Positions 1 through 9,672 of a stretch of 38,006 nucleotides of DNA are shown piece by piece. Both the position numbers and the translations under genes were made by a program. The notes under the pieces are model-generated. The model had not been told where the DNA came from. It worked only from the letters and a program-made list of their open reading frames with translations, and ran no database searches. The stretch lies in the NCBI GenBank assembly GCA_028288585.1, contig JAQBNL010000066.1, positions 1 to 38,006 of the forward strand. The letters run 5' to 3'. Every line of letters starts with the position of its first letter. Position 1 is the first letter of the stretch. Source of the DNA: Chitinophagaceae bacterium. GTDB taxonomy: Bacteria; Bacteroidota; Bacteroidia; Chitinophagales; Chitinophagaceae.

Positions 1-188
1 ATAAGACAGATATTATTATAACACACCGCATATTTTCTTTATTAAATTTTGATAAAATAATTTTATTAAAAGACGGGGCCATTGCAGAGCAGGGAACCCA
101 TAGTGAACTAATAAGCAAAAATGGTTATTATGCTGAAATGTATGCCCACCAGCAAAAAAGAGAAAAGAAACTTGCGGAAGAATTATAG
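1..188 (+). CDS. ABC transporter ATP-binding/permease protein, C-terminal end (partial)
   Basis: This is the last 61 codons of a gene that begins left of the window and stops with TAG at 186-188. The frame reads a Thr-His-Arg H-loop followed by the usual tail of an ABC nucleotide-binding domain: DKIILLKDGAIAEQGTHSEL and then KNGYYAEMY. That tail is typical of exporter-type half transporters of the MsbA/multidrug family, in which the membrane domain lies N-terminal to the ATPase. Substrate cannot be inferred from this fragment. A lysine/glutamate-rich end (KREKKLAEEL) follows the domain. No terminator is visible before the next promoter at 204-233. Confidence 0.85.
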   Translation, partial: KTDIIITHRIFSLLNFDKIILLKDGAIAEQGTHSELISKNGYYAEMYAHQQKREKKLAEEL

Positions 189-203
189 TAGTTTCCTAAA
201 AAT

Positions 204-233
204 TTTGCTATTACAAAAACAAATTTATCTTTG
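204..233 (+). promoter_or_regulatory. Bacteroidota-type promoter for the DUF3276 gene
   Basis: TTTG at 204-207, an 18-bp spacer, then TATCTTTG at 226-233 match the Bacteroidota -33/-7 consensus (TTTG / TAnnTTTG). Transcription would start near 240, about 30 bases before the GTG start. Confidence 0.7.
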
Positions 234-268
234 CTACACATAAAATTTAACCTTAAAAAATTTAAACA

Positions 269-754
269 GTGGCGTACGAGAATAATGATAAAAAACTGGA
301 AAGTGTTTACAGCGCCAGAATCAGGGCAGGTAAACGCAGAACTTATTTCTTTGATGTAAGAGCTACACGGGGTAACGATTACTATTTAACTATTACTGAA
401 AGCCGTAAAAGATTTAATGAAGACGGATACGACAGGCATAAAATATTTTTATATAAAGAGGATTTTAATAAGTTTTTAAAGGGTCTTACAGAGTCTATTG
501 ATTATGTAAAAACCGACCTTATGCCCGATTTTGATTTTGATGCATTTAATCATGACACTCCATACGATGGAGGTGAAAATAATGAAGGTTCGCAAAATAT
601 TCCTACAGAAAATGAAAATATTGCTTCAGAGAATAATATTCCTTCTGAAGAATCTGACGAGAAACAAAGTGATACTTCTGCCACTGGAATTGCACCTGCG
701 GCTACACCTGAAATTGATGTAAAGCCCAATGACGAGGAAGTAGATAAGTGGTGA
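269..754 (+). CDS. DUF3276 family PUR-like nucleic-acid-binding protein
   Basis: A 161-residue protein whose first 95 residues (YSARIRAGKRRTYFFDVRAT, then YYLTITESRKRF and the KIFLYKEDFNKF segment) match the DUF3276/PUR-alpha-like family found throughout Bacteroidota. The family has a PUR fold that binds single-stranded DNA or RNA; the cellular role is unclear. The C-terminal 65 residues are acidic, Ser/Glu/Asn-rich and probably disordered. The start is GTG at 269 (GTG GCG TAC); no in-frame ATG precedes the conserved domain, and the promoter at 204-233 supports this start. It is a single-gene unit, closed by a strong terminator at 778-805. Confidence 0.85.
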   Translation: MAYENNDKKLESVYSARIRAGKRRTYFFDVRATRGNDYYLTITESRKRFNEDGYDRHKIFLYKEDFNKFLKGLTESIDYVKTDLMPDFDFDAFNHDTPYDGGENNEGSQNIPTENENIASENNIPSEESDEKQSDTSATGIAPAATPEIDVKPNDEEVDKW

Positions 755-777
755 TCCAAACCAGAACCAATTGCTTA

Positions 778-805
778 AATCCTCTCAATTGAGAGGATTT
801 TTTAT
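778..805 (+). terminator. Rho-independent terminator after the DUF3276 gene
   Basis: A perfect 22-bp palindrome (arms AATCCTCTC and GAGAGGATT around AATT) is followed by a run of T on the plus strand. It sits between two convergent genes; the minus-strand side lacks a T run, so it mainly serves the plus strand. Confidence 0.85.
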
Positions 806-2430
806 TGTCGTAGTGTTTTAAAAGTATTGATCAATCCATTTGTAGATGAATCATGTGAAGTGATCTCTGCATCGTTCTCTAATTCAGGTAGTATATTTTT
901 TGCAAGTTGTTTACCCAGTTCAACTCCCCATTGATCAAAGCTGTAAATATTCCAGATAACACCCTGTACAAAGATCTTATGTTCATACATGGCGATCAGT
1001 TCACCCAAAGTAAAAGGAGTAATTTCTTTTATGAGAAAAGAATTGGTTGGTCTGTTGCCTTCAAAAGTTTTGTAAGGTATCAGTTTGGCAGGAACATTTT
1101 CTGCAGCAAGTTCTTCTTTTGTTTTTCCATTCATCAAAGCTTCAGTTTGCGCAAAAAAGTTGGATAATAAAATTTTGTGATGAACGCCAAGAGGGTTATG
1201 TGTAATTACCGGTGCAATAAAATCACATGGAATTAATTGTGTTCCCTGGTGTATCAGCTGATAAAATGCATGCTGCCCGTTGGTGCCGGGTTCACCCCAT
1301 ATTACAGGACCGGTTGAATAAGTTACTTTTTTGCCATTTCTGTCAACAAACTTGCCATTGCTTTCCATATTTCCCTGCTGAAAATAAGCAGCGAACCTGT
1401 GCATATATTGATCGTAGGGAAGTATAGCTTCTGTTTTAGCACCAAAAAAATTCAGGTACCAAATGCTTATCAATCCCATTAAAACAGGAATATTTTTTTC
1501 AAAAGAACCTTGCTGAAAATGCTTATCTGTTTCATGTGCGCCCTTTAATAGATCTTCAAAATTGTTATATCCTATTGTTAATGCAATGGATAAGCCAATG
1601 GCACTCCATAAACTATACCTGCCACCAACCCAATCCCAAAATACAAACATATTCTCTTCAGCAATACCAAATTTTTTTACATCTTCTGTATTAGTGCTTA
1701 GCGCAACAAAATGTTTGGCAACAAATTTTTCATCAATTGCTTCTTTTAAAAACCATTCCCTTGCAGTAAAGGCATTGGTCATGGTTTCCTGTGTAGTAAA
1801 TGTTTTGGAAGCGATTAGGAAAATTGTTTCTCCAGGAGTAATCTTCTTTAGCACTTCTGCAATGTGGCTTCCATCTATATTGCTCACAAAATATGGCTGT
1901 ATTCCCTCTACCCAATAAGGCTTTAATGCTTCTGTAACCATCACAGGCCCAAGGTCACTTCCGCCAATACCGATATTTACAATGTATTTTATTTTTTTAC
2001 CTGTATAGCCTTTCCAATTGCCATCATGCACATTCTTACAAAATGCTCTCATTTGTTGCTGCACCTTTTGTACTTCAGGCATTACATCTTTTCCATCAAG
2101 CAAAACAGCTTTGCCTGAAAAATTCCTTAATGCAGTGTGCAGTACAGCACGATTTTCTGTTTGATTTATTTTTTCTGCATTGAACATCGCTTCAATAGCT
2201 GCAGGCAATTCACATTCTTCAGCTAATTGTAGTAAGAGCTGTAATGTTTTATCTGTAATTATATTTTTTGAATAGTCCAGGATAATATCCGGCACTGCCA
2301 ACGAATATTTTTTAAACCTGTCCTCTTCTTCTCTAAATAAATCTTTAAGATGGATATGCTTCATCTCTGCGTAATGCTCTTGTAAAAGCTGCCAGGCGTG
2401 TGTTGTTGTAGGATTTATTGTTGGTAACAT
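802..2430 (-). CDS. pgi: Glucose-6-phosphate isomerase
   Basis: A 542-residue cytoplasmic enzyme that interconverts glucose-6-phosphate and fructose-6-phosphate in glycolysis and gluconeogenesis. Recognisable motifs are GIGGSDLG (about 154-161), the phosphate loop SKTFTTQET (208-216), QGNMESNGK with the catalytic-base Glu356, GEPGTNGQH with His387, and the C-terminal [12 protein letters not shown] signature with its active-site Lys. Length fits the long (E. coli-like) PGI family. It starts with ATG at 2430, 10 bases after the stop of the upstream threonine aldolase gene on the same strand, so the two are probably co-transcribed. Confidence 0.97.
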   Translation of the reverse strand: MLPTINPTTTHAWQLLQEHYAEMKHIHLKDLFREEEDRFKKYSLAVPDIILDYSKNIITDKTLQLLLQLAEECELPAAIEAMFNAEKINQTENRAVLHTALRNFSGKAVLLDGKDVMPEVQKVQQQMRAFCKNVHDGNWKGYTGKKIKYIVNIGIGGSDLGPVMVTEALKPYWVEGIQPYFVSNIDGSHIAEVLKKITPGETIFLIASKTFTTQETMTNAFTAREWFLKEAIDEKFVAKHFVALSTNTEDVKKFGIAEENMFVFWDWVGGRYSLWSAIGLSIALTIGYNNFEDLLKGAHETDKHFQQGSFEKNIPVLMGLISIWYLNFFGAKTEAILPYDQYMHRFAAYFQQGNMESNGKFVDRNGKKVTYSTGPVIWGEPGTNGQHAFYQLIHQGTQLIPCDFIAPVITHNPLGVHHKILLSNFFAQTEALMNGKTKEELAAENVPAKLIPYKTFEGNRPTNSFLIKEITPFTLGELIAMYEHKIFVQGVIWNIYSFDQWGVELGKQLAKNILPELENDAEITSHDSSTNGLINTFKTLRQ

Positions 2431-2440
2431 TTTTTTTAGT

Positions 2441-3457
2441 TTATAAACTATCTATGGCTTGTAAAGTTTCCTTAACCATTTGCTCAGTAATATCTAAATG
2501 AAATACCATTCTTATTTGTGTAGGAGAGATAGGTATTACTTTTATACCAAACTGTAAAAGTTCTTCTGCTAAAGATCTTGCTGTATATGTTTCATCACGC
2601 ACTTCAAATATGATAATATTCGTTTCTACTGGCAGCATTTTGCCAATAAATTCTTTTTTCAATAATGCTTCAGCCACTTGTTTTGCATGCCTGTGATCTA
2701 TTTCCAGTCTTTCAATATTATGTTCCAATGCATATATTCCTGCTGCTGCCATAAAACCTGCCTGTCTCATTCCGCCACCAAATACTTTTCTTATTCTTCT
2801 AGCCTGTTTTATAAAATCTTTTTTTCCGAGAAGTACACTACCAATGGGTGTTCCCAATCCTTTGCTTAAACAAATGGAAATACTGTCAAAGATTTCACCG
2901 TATTGTTTAGGAGTTTGGCCACAGCTAACAAGAGCATTAAATAATCTTGCCCCATCTAAATGAAGCTTCAAATTATTTAAAAGGCAAACTTCCTTAATCT
3001 TTTGAATTTCAGGAAATTCATAGCAACTTCCGCCACCTCTGTTAGCTGTATTTTCCAGGCTAACGAGGCTGGTTCTTGGTTTATGAACATCATCAGGATT
3101 AACAGCGCTTAAAACCTGTTCAGCAGTTATTCTTCCCCTGTCGCCATCTATAGCTTTAACCTGTGAACCTGAGTTAAATGCGATACCCCCGCCTTCATAA
3201 ATATAAACATGACTTACTTTATCACAAATAACTTCATCCCCGGGCTGGGTATGGCATTTTATGGCAATTTGGTTGGTCATTGTGCCAGTGGGGCAAAAAA
3301 GAGCGGCTTCCATTCCGAACATTTCTGTAGATAACGCTTCTAATTCGTTTACGCTTGGGTCTTCGCCAAAAACATCATCACCTACTTCTGCATTAAACAT
3401 TGCCTGCAGCATTCCAGGTGAAGGTTTGGTAAAAGTGTCTGATCTATAATCTATCAT
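2441..3457 (-). CDS. ltaE: Low-specificity L-threonine aldolase (PLP-dependent)
   Basis: A 338-residue fold-type I PLP enzyme that cleaves L-threonine or L-allo-threonine to glycine and acetaldehyde. Visible family features: the N-terminal [14 protein letters not shown] with GDDVFGEDP, the PTGTMTNQ phosphate-binding loop (56-63), His83 stacking over PLP (VSHVYIYE), Asp168 and Arg171 in [11 protein letters not shown], and the PLP lysine Lys199 in [12 protein letters not shown]. Length is normal. It lies just upstream of pgi on the minus strand and probably starts the same transcript. The symbol follows the E. coli enzyme and is a family-level assignment. Confidence 0.93.
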   Translation of the reverse strand: MIDYRSDTFTKPSPGMLQAMFNAEVGDDVFGEDPSVNELEALSTEMFGMEAALFCPTGTMTNQIAIKCHTQPGDEVICDKVSHVYIYEGGGIAFNSGSQVKAIDGDRGRITAEQVLSAVNPDDVHKPRTSLVSLENTANRGGGSCYEFPEIQKIKEVCLLNNLKLHLDGARLFNALVSCGQTPKQYGEIFDSISICLSKGLGTPIGSVLLGKKDFIKQARRIRKVFGGGMRQAGFMAAAGIYALEHNIERLEIDHRHAKQVAEALLKKEFIGKMLPVETNIIIFEVRDETYTARSLAEELLQFGIKVIPISPTQIRMVFHLDITEQMVKETLQAIDSL

Positions 3458-3565
3458 TAGCTGAACGTGGAATTAATGAGATGACTGGGATTTCTATGAT
3501 TAAAAGTTTTGCGAATGTAAAGAATCACACTAATTTAATTCCTATTAATCATTTAAATCTTATAA

Positions 3566-3587
3566 ACCAGCCTGCCGGCAGGCTGGT
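3566..3587. repeat. Perfect 22-bp GC-rich palindrome
   Basis: Arms ACCAGCCTGCC and GGCAGGCTGGT meet with no loop. It lies in the 332-bp AT-rich gap between the divergent threonine aldolase and rpoD genes, has no T run, and stands out in base composition. Perfect palindromes of this kind are dispersed repeats in several Bacteroidota genomes. No gene is evident in the rest of the gap. Confidence 0.8.
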
Positions 3588-3677
3588 CATTTATCAGACA
3601 ATACCCATTCATCAAATAAAAATCAGGTTTTGGGGAGTTATTTACCCAAAACGCTATGAAATGCGGATTTTGCATTG

Positions 3678-3685
3678 TAAATTTG
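3678..3685 (+). promoter_or_regulatory. Possible -7 element upstream of rpoD
   Basis: TAAATTTG matches TAnnTTTG exactly, 104 bp before the rpoD start. I see no convincing TTTG -33 element at the right distance, so this is tentative. Confidence 0.35.
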
Positions 3686-3789
3686 TGTAATGATTCTCAA
3701 GATTTGGCTTCCTTAACTAATCTTTTGCAACATTTCCCCAACTATTCTGTCTTATAAAAGCGTTCTTTAATTATTAATTATATATACAC

Positions 3790-4647
3790 ATGAGGCAACT
3801 TAAAATTGCTACACAGATCACCAATCGGGACTCACAAGCGGTTGAAAAGTATCTGCAGGAAATTTCTAAAATTGGAATGATCACTCCGGAAGAGGAAACT
3901 ATTTTAGCACAGAAAATTAAAATGGGCGACCAGAGAGCTTTAGAGCGTCTCACAACAGCCAACCTACGTTTCGTAGTTTCAGTTGCAAAACAGTACCAAC
4001 ACCAGGGGTTATCATTAAGTGATTTGATCAACGAGGGCAACCTCGGCTTAATTAAAGCGGCACAACGCTTTGATGAAACAAAAGGTTTCAAATTTATCTC
4101 TTACGCAGTGTGGTGGATTCGCCAATCTATACTACAGGCGTTGGCAGAGCAGGGCCGATTAGTCCGCTTGCCACAAAACAAAATTGGCACTTATAACAAA
4201 GCGAACAAAGCTTACATGGCTTTTGAACAGGAACATGAAAGAGAACCTTCTACTGAAGAGTTATCTGAAATTCTTGAGATGAGCGAAACTGAGATCAACA
4301 ACATTTTTCAAAGTAACACCCGTCATACTTCATTGGATGCACCTGTGCATGAAGCTGAAGATGTGGCAATGGGAGACTTGTTAAAGGGAGCCGGTGAAAC
4401 TGATGAAGATGTAATGCACGATTCATTAAAAAATGAAATTCGCCGTGTATTAAAATCTCTTAGTCCACGTGAAGCTGAAATTGTAAATGCTTATTTCGGG
4501 TTGGATGGTGAAAATGGAACAACCATTGAGCAAATTGGTCAGAAATATGATCTTACCAAAGAGCGTATCCGCCAGATTAAAGAAAGGGCTATCAAACGTT
4601 TACAAAAAGCAAGATACAGCAGCGCTTTAAAAGCGTATTTAGGATAA
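3790..4647 (+). CDS. rpoD: Primary RNA polymerase sigma factor (RpoD/SigA, Bacteroidota type)
   Basis: This 285-residue sigma-70 factor directs core RNA polymerase to housekeeping promoters. Region 1.2 (DSQAVEKYLQEISKIGMITPEEE), region 2 (RLTTANLRFVVSVAKQYQ, LIQ-like DLINEGNLGLIKAAQRFD and FKFISYAVWWIRQSI), region 3 and the region 4 helix-turn-helix (TTIEQIGQKYDLTKERIRQIKERAIKRL) are all complete. Region 1.1 and the large non-conserved insert of proteobacterial RpoD are absent, as is normal in Bacteroidota, whose sigma factor reads TTTG/TAnnTTTG promoters. It is monocistronic, with its own terminator at 4673-4700. Confidence 0.96.
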   Translation: MRQLKIATQITNRDSQAVEKYLQEISKIGMITPEEETILAQKIKMGDQRALERLTTANLRFVVSVAKQYQHQGLSLSDLINEGNLGLIKAAQRFDETKGFKFISYAVWWIRQSILQALAEQGRLVRLPQNKIGTYNKANKAYMAFEQEHEREPSTEELSEILEMSETEINNIFQSNTRHTSLDAPVHEAEDVAMGDLLKGAGETDEDVMHDSLKNEIRRVLKSLSPREAEIVNAYFGLDGENGTTIEQIGQKYDLTKERIRQIKERAIKRLQKARYSSALKAYLG

Positions 4648-4672
4648 ATTCTTTCAAACAATCTTAAACCAG

Positions 4673-4700
4673 GCCCTTCAATCTTTGAAGGGCTTTTTTA
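4673..4700 (+). terminator. Rho-independent terminator after rpoD
   Basis: Stem GCCCTTCA / TGAAGGGC with loop ATCTT, followed at once by TTTTTTA. Confidence 0.92.
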
Positions 4701-4756
4701 TATTCCTGAATTTTTAAACCTCTGAGGACGGCTGAAACTTCTTAAACCTCTTAGCG

Positions 4757-4764
4757 TATATTTG
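4757..4764 (+). promoter_or_regulatory. Possible -7 element for trxB
   Basis: TATATTTG lies 14 bp before the trxB ATG and matches TAnnTTTG exactly. The -33 position is poor, and the leader would be very short. Confidence 0.45.
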
Positions 4765-4778
4765 AATTTTAAATTAAT

Positions 4779-5726
4779 ATGGAAAGTAATAACGTAAATG
4801 AACATGTACATTGTTTAATTATAGGTTCAGGGCCTGCAGGATATACGGCGGCCATTTATGCAGCAAGGGCTAATCTGAAACCTGTTTTATACCAGGGAAT
4901 ACAGCCGGGAGGCCAGCTTACCATTACAACAGATGTTGAAAATTATCCCGGTTATCCGGATGGTATACAGGGACCGGATATGATGGTGAATTTTGAGAAG
5001 CAGGCAGCAAGAATGGGCGCAGATATCCGATATGGATTGGCAACCGACGTAGATTTTTCGGCTCCGCCTTTTAAAGTACAAATTGATGAAGAAAAATGGA
5101 TAGAGGCTGATACTGTTATTTTAAGTACCGGCGCCAGCGCAAAATGGCTGGGAATTGAAAGTGAGCAAAGACTAAATGGATATGGCGTTAGTGCCTGTGC
5201 GGTTTGCGATGGGTTCTTTTTTAAAGGAAAGGAAGTGGCCATAGTAGGTGCAGGTGATACTGCGGCAGAAGAGGCCGTTTATCTAAGTAAAATTTGCAGC
5301 GTTGTGCATATGCTTGTAAGAAAGGGGGAGATGAGAGCCAGCAAAGTGATGCAGGAAAGAGTACAGAAAACTTCTAACATAAAAATTTACTGGAATAGTG
5401 AATTGGATGAAGTGTTGGGTGAACATAAAGTTGATTCAATAAGAATAAACAATAATGTTACAGAAGAAAAAACTGTTATCCCGGTAAGTGCTTTTTTTGT
5501 GGCAATAGGGCATACACCAAATTCGCAAATATTTAAGGGTTGGCTTGATATGGATGAAAGCGGCTACATAAAAACCATTCCGGGAACATCTAAAACAAAT
5601 ATTGAAGGTATTTTTGCGGCAGGTGATCTCCAGGATAAAATATACAGGCAGGCAGTAACCGCCGCAGGCTCAGGCTGTATGGCAGCATTAGATGCTGAAA
5701 GATATTTAAGCGCAAAAGGGTTATGA
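4779..5726 (+). CDS. trxB: Thioredoxin-disulfide reductase
   Basis: A 315-residue FAD/NADPH enzyme that reduces thioredoxin in the cytoplasm. The FAD-binding GSGPAG (16-21), the QPGGQLTITTDVENYPG stretch, the redox pair Cys140/Cys143 in CAVCDG, the NADPH-binding GAGDTA (157-162) and the C-terminal FAAGD motif are present, matching the low-molecular-weight TrxB family in length and order. It overlaps folB by 4 bp (ATGA at 5723), which suggests translational coupling, although the two functions are not linked biochemically. Confidence 0.96.
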   Translation: MESNNVNEHVHCLIIGSGPAGYTAAIYAARANLKPVLYQGIQPGGQLTITTDVENYPGYPDGIQGPDMMVNFEKQAARMGADIRYGLATDVDFSAPPFKVQIDEEKWIEADTVILSTGASAKWLGIESEQRLNGYGVSACAVCDGFFFKGKEVAIVGAGDTAAEEAVYLSKICSVVHMLVRKGEMRASKVMQERVQKTSNIKIYWNSELDEVLGEHKVDSIRINNNVTEEKTVIPVSAFFVAIGHTPNSQIFKGWLDMDESGYIKTIPGTSKTNIEGIFAAGDLQDKIYRQAVTAAGSGCMAALDAERYLSAKGL

Positions 5727-6076
5727 TCACAATTCATTTACACAATCTTAAATTTTATTCTTTTCATGGCGTACATGAAGAGGAAAAACTTTTGGGTAAT
5801 GAATACGAAGTGAATGCCGATGTTCAGTTTCATGAAGAGCATGCGGAAATCCATTCATTATCCCAAACAATAAATTATGCAGAGGTGTATGAAATAATAA
5901 ACAAGAGAATGCATATTCCTGCTTCTCTTTTGGAAACAGTTGTAATGGATATTGGGAATGCTATCCATGAAAAATATGATTACGTAAGGTATATTAACAT
6001 CTCACTCAAAAAACTTCATCCGCCCATTGAAGGAATTGAAGGCGCTGTTGGAGTAAGCTGGCATAAAGAGTTTTAG
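5723..6076 (+). CDS. folB: Dihydroneopterin aldolase
   Basis: A 117-residue protein of the FolB family, which converts 7,8-dihydroneopterin to 6-hydroxymethyl-dihydropterin and glycolaldehyde in folate synthesis. It shows the family opening (ITIHLHNLKFYSFHGVHEEE), the conserved Tyr in QTINYAEVYEII, the active-site LLETVV Glu and the C-terminal KKLHPPIEGIEGAVGV. Length is typical, and the enzyme forms an octamer of such small subunits. The ATG at 5723 overlaps the trxB stop. No clear terminator follows; the M1 peptidase promoter begins 45 bp downstream. Confidence 0.93.
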   Translation: MITIHLHNLKFYSFHGVHEEEKLLGNEYEVNADVQFHEEHAEIHSLSQTINYAEVYEIINKRMHIPASLLETVVMDIGNAIHEKYDYVRYINISLKKLHPPIEGIEGAVGVSWHKEF

Positions 6077-6098
6077 ATAATATTTAGTATAAATGGTA

Positions 6099-6128
6099 TT
6101 TCTCCCCATAAGTGATGTTCTAAATTTG
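6099..6128 (+). promoter_or_regulatory. Probable promoter for the M1 peptidase gene
   Basis: TAAATTTG at 6121-6128 matches the -7 consensus. TTTC at 6099-6102, 18 bp upstream, is one base away from the -33 TTTG. It lies 22 bp before the ATG. Confidence 0.5.
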
Positions 6129-6149
6129 CATTCTTAATAATTCAATCAA

Positions 6150-8105
6150 ATGAAAAAAGTTTCCTCTTTCCTGTTATTTCTTTTTATTTCTTTTATTTCA
6201 ATTGCTCAATCAAATTCAAAATATGATCCCCATGTTTTATTCTCCCCGCTTTTTTATTCATCTTGTGTAAATGAATACAGATCAGCAAATGGAGAACCGG
6301 GCCCAAAGTATTGGCAGAACAGGGCCAACTATCAGATAAAAGCTTTTCTGGATGATGTAAAAAATGAAATAACAGGAAGTGTTACGGTAACATATACTAA
6401 CAACAGTCCTCATGGGCTGGAATTTTTATGGCTTCAGTTAGATCAGAATTTGTATGACCTCACTTCACGCGGACATTCAAAACTTCCTGCAATTGTAATA
6501 AGCCGTTATGGAGATATAAATACAACCTTTAACGGGGGATATAAAATAAGCGCTGTAAAAATGCTTACAGGAACACAGGGAAAAATAACTGAATCGAATA
6601 TTACACCAATTATTACCGATACCAGGATGCAGCTCATATTGCCAAAGCAGGTTGCTGCAAATGGCGGGACAATAAAATTTAAAATTGAGTACTCATATTT
6701 AATTCCGGAAAAAGGTTCTGACAGAACCGGGATTTTGCCTGCAAAAAACGGAAATATTTATGCAATCGCTCAGTGGTATCCCCGCATGTGTGTTTTTGAT
6801 GATATACAGGGCTGGAATACTTTGCCATATTTAGGAGGAGGTGAGTTTTATCTTGAGTATGGAGATTTTGATTTTACAGTTAATGTTCCCGCTGATCATA
6901 TTGTAGTGGCGTCCGGCGACTTACAAAACCCTGATGAAGTTTTAACCGCTGAACAATTAAGAAGGTATAATAATGCAAAGCAAAGTGATAAAACAATTGT
7001 TATAAGAAGCGCCGAAGAAGTTACTGATTCATCATCAAGACCGCAAAAAGGAAGGTTAACATGGCATTTTAAAATCAACAATGCAAGAGATGTTGCATGG
7101 GCTTCATCAAAAGCATTTATCTGGGATGCAGCAAAGATAAATTTACCCGGTGGAAGAAAGGCGCTGGCAATGAGTGTATATCCTGTTGAATCAAATGGGG
7201 AAGATAGATGGAGCAGATCAACCGAATATACAAAGGGCTCCCTTGAAAACTATTCCAAGCGCTGGATGCCGTATCCATATAATACTGCTGTTAATGTTGC
7301 CAGCAGTATCAATGGTATGGAGTATCCCGGAATTGTTTTTTGTAACTCACGAGATAAAGGTGAGGCGCTTTTTGGTGTAACTGATCACGAATTTGGTCAT
7401 ACGTGGTTTCCTATGATTGTAGGAAGTAATGAAAGAAAATATGGCTGGATGGATGAAGGCTTCAATACGTTTATAAATTATTATTCTGCAGAAGATTTTA
7501 ATAATGGTGAGTATAGAAAAGTTGATCCTTATGATAAGGCTTATGAAAAGTTTAGTGAAGGCACAGAAGCTGTTATGATAATGCCTGATGCTTTAAAGGA
7601 AAGTAATATTGGCACTGCATTGTATTATAAGCCTGCCTATGCTTTGCAGTTATTGAGAAATGAAATTATTGGACCGCAGAGATTTGACTATGCATTTAAG
7701 ACCTATATAAAAAAATGGGCTTTTAAACACCCATCGCCTTTTGATTTTTTTAGAACAATAGAAAATGCAGCAGGGGAGGACCTTGGCTGGTTTTGGAAGG
7801 CAATGTTTTTGGAAAACTATAAATTAGATCAGCGGGTTAATGAGCCTGTATATGTTAGCAACGATCCGGCGAGAGGTGCTTTAATTGTTATAGATAATCT
7901 GCAGCAGATGGCCATGCCCATTTATCTTGCATATGAAACAGGAAGCGGTAAAAAACAAACTGTAAAAATACCGGTAGAGGTTTGGCAAAACAATACCAGT
8001 TGGGTAGTAAAATTAAATACAACTGAAAGATTAAAATCAGTTACAATAGACCCCGACAGGATTTTCCCTGATGTGAATTATGAGAATAATAAATGGAGGG
8101 AGTAG
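6150..8105 (+). CDS. Secreted M1 family zinc aminopeptidase
   Basis: A 651-residue exported metallopeptidase. Residues 1-20 ([20 protein letters not shown]) are a Sec signal peptide. An N-terminal beta-sandwich domain precedes the catalytic domain, which carries HEFGH (His413, Glu414, His417) and, 18 residues on, the third zinc ligand Glu436 in [10 protein letters not shown]; this is canonical M1 spacing. The exopeptidase GAMEN motif appears as NGMEYPG, the form usual in Bacteroidota M1 enzymes. It probably trims peptides in the periplasm or outside the cell; the exact substrate is unknown. A single-gene unit with its own promoter. Confidence 0.9.
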   Translation: MKKVSSFLLFLFISFISIAQSNSKYDPHVLFSPLFYSSCVNEYRSANGEPGPKYWQNRANYQIKAFLDDVKNEITGSVTVTYTNNSPHGLEFLWLQLDQNLYDLTSRGHSKLPAIVISRYGDINTTFNGGYKISAVKMLTGTQGKITESNITPIITDTRMQLILPKQVAANGGTIKFKIEYSYLIPEKGSDRTGILPAKNGNIYAIAQWYPRMCVFDDIQGWNTLPYLGGGEFYLEYGDFDFTVNVPADHIVVASGDLQNPDEVLTAEQLRRYNNAKQSDKTIVIRSAEEVTDSSSRPQKGRLTWHFKINNARDVAWASSKAFIWDAAKINLPGGRKALAMSVYPVESNGEDRWSRSTEYTKGSLENYSKRWMPYPYNTAVNVASSINGMEYPGIVFCNSRDKGEALFGVTDHEFGHTWFPMIVGSNERKYGWMDEGFNTFINYYSAEDFNNGEYRKVDPYDKAYEKFSEGTEAVMIMPDALKESNIGTALYYKPAYALQLLRNEIIGPQRFDYAFKTYIKKWAFKHPSPFDFFRTIENAAGEDLGWFWKAMFLENYKLDQRVNEPVYVSNDPARGALIVIDNLQQMAMPIYLAYETGSGKKQTVKIPVEVWQNNTSWVVKLNTTERLKSVTIDPDRIFPDVNYENNKWRE

Positions 8106-8121
8106 GTGCCTGATCCGGGAT

Positions 8122-8197
8122 TTATGGGATGTGTGGAATTAAGATGCGATTTTATTTATTTATCAGTTCATAAATAATTCATATTCTTATCCCATAA
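8122..8197. repeat. Long-range inverted repeat between convergent genes
   Basis: TTATGGGAT at 8122-8130 and ATCCCATAA at 8189-8197 are perfect complements, enclosing a second AT-rich hairpin (TTATTTAT / ATAAATAA). It lies between the M1 peptidase and MATE genes and could act as a weak bidirectional terminator; there is no strong T run. Confidence 0.35.
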
Positions 8198-8215
8198 CCT
8201 TTTTAATTCTAAAAA

Positions 8216-9574
8216 TCATCGTTCAGACAATTTTTGTTTCCACCTGCCGCTTTTAATATACCAAAAGGCAATAGCAAATATGGCCATCCAGTAAATAAGT
8301 TCATTTGCCCAGGCCCATTCAAGTGATAATTTAAACTTGATCATTACCAGGTAAATATAAATGAGGTAACAAATAATGGCTATCAATTCTATCAGCAAAT
8401 TCATTTTTGTTTTGCCTGTACCGGTAACAGCATTAAGCCAGATCACGGCAATGCTCATCATCAGCATACCTAAAGAAACAATTCTTATTACAGGAACTGC
8501 ATCATGAATAAATGCCGCATCCTGCCCAAACCATTTTAAAAAATGCTGCGGAAATAAATTTAAAATACCAAGCATAATAAATGCTGCGGAAATATTAAGA
8601 ACCATTATTTTTTTTATAAGCATTATCACTTTGCTTTGTAATCCCTGGCCGATAAGATTGCTTACCATTGTATTGGTAGTGCTGGCAAATGCCCACATAA
8701 AAATGCCTACAAATCCAAATACATTACGCATCGTATTGGATATTGCCTTTGCTCTTTCGCCATAGCTTTCCAATAGGATAAAAAATATCAGCCATGTAGT
8801 TAAGCTTATGGCAAATTGGCCAACCAGCGGAGCTGATATTTTTAAAATAGACTTACTGGTTGTTTTGTGATAAGAGAAATCAGAAAACAAATTAAATTTC
8901 TTTTTTAATCCCTGTTTAAAGATTACAATATATACAATTGACATTCCTGTAAACTCAGCAATCACAGAGGCAACAGCAGCGCCGTTAAAACCTAATTGGG
9001 GAAATGAAAGTGCACCATATATTAAAACATAATCAAAGAAGATATTTATTAATGCTTCGCCTATCATACCTATCATCATGTATTTGCTGTTAAGCGTAGC
9101 TATTAAAAATGAATTTCCGCATTGAAATAAATATAAGAAGGGTAGTCCCCATACCCTGATCCTTAAGAACTCCATTTCCATTTGAAAATTTTCAGCCTTT
9201 ATAAATGGCTTTAAACAAAGAGGTGCAATAAACCAGGCAAGCAGCATACCTGCCAAAGCAAACTGCAAAGCAATACGAATTCCCTGTGCAAACACTTTAC
9301 TTATAGCAACTGTATTGCCTTCGCCGCCATGACGTGATATTAAAACCTGCAAAGCATTGCTAAGGCCATTACCACTTATCATCAGTATCAAATAAAATAC
9401 ACCCACAGTGCCTGCATTACCAAGCTCTCTTTCTCCCAGTCCCCCTAAAAAAACATTATTGGTAATAAAATTTATATTGGGAATGATAAGCGCAACAGAA
9501 ATTGGCAATGCTATTTTTAATATTTGCCGGTTGGTAATCTTTACCTGTAAACTTTTATCTATAGCTATACTCAT
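8216..9574 (-). CDS. MATE family multi-antimicrobial extrusion protein
   Basis: A 452-residue polytopic inner-membrane transporter with about twelve hydrophobic segments, starting with ILKIALPISVALIIPNINFI and including FNGAAVASVIAEFTGM in the first half. This is the MATE fold, which exports drugs or metabolites using a Na+ or H+ gradient; the substrate is not predictable. I place the start at ATG 9574. A longer frame to 9655 exists, but the -7 box TATGTTTG lies at 9584-9591 and the extra 27 residues are unlike the family. It is divergent from the DUF3822 gene. Confidence 0.85.
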   Translation of the reverse strand: MSIAIDKSLQVKITNRQILKIALPISVALIIPNINFITNNVFLGGLGERELGNAGTVGVFYLILMISGNGLSNALQVLISRHGGEGNTVAISKVFAQGIRIALQFALAGMLLAWFIAPLCLKPFIKAENFQMEMEFLRIRVWGLPFLYLFQCGNSFLIATLNSKYMMIGMIGEALINIFFDYVLIYGALSFPQLGFNGAAVASVIAEFTGMSIVYIVIFKQGLKKKFNLFSDFSYHKTTSKSILKISAPLVGQFAISLTTWLIFFILLESYGERAKAISNTMRNVFGFVGIFMWAFASTTNTMVSNLIGQGLQSKVIMLIKKIMVLNISAAFIMLGILNLFPQHFLKWFGQDAAFIHDAVPVIRIVSLGMLMMSIAVIWLNAVTGTGKTKMNLLIELIAIICYLIYIYLVMIKFKLSLEWAWANELIYWMAIFAIAFWYIKSGRWKQKLSER

Positions 9575-9583
9575 AAAAGGCTG

Positions 9584-9591
9584 CAAACATA
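9584..9591 (-). promoter_or_regulatory. -7 promoter element for the MATE gene
   Basis: On the minus strand this reads TATGTTTG, an exact TAnnTTTG match ending 10 bp before the ATG at 9574. The -33 element is weak. It implies a very short leader and argues against the longer start at 9655. Confidence 0.5.
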
Positions 9592-9672
9592 AACAGATAA
9601 ACGAATTAACTGATAAACTTTTAAACAATAGATAAACGGTTGTAAATTGCCGCACATAAATTATTTTTCATT

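Noticed and set aside
1562-1918. 118-codon plus-strand frame within pgi
   Set aside because: Antisense shadow of a fully conserved enzyme.
3481-3690. 69-codon plus-strand frame upstream of rpoD
   Set aside because: It contains the 22-bp palindrome and the -7-like element, and its product has no recognisable pattern.
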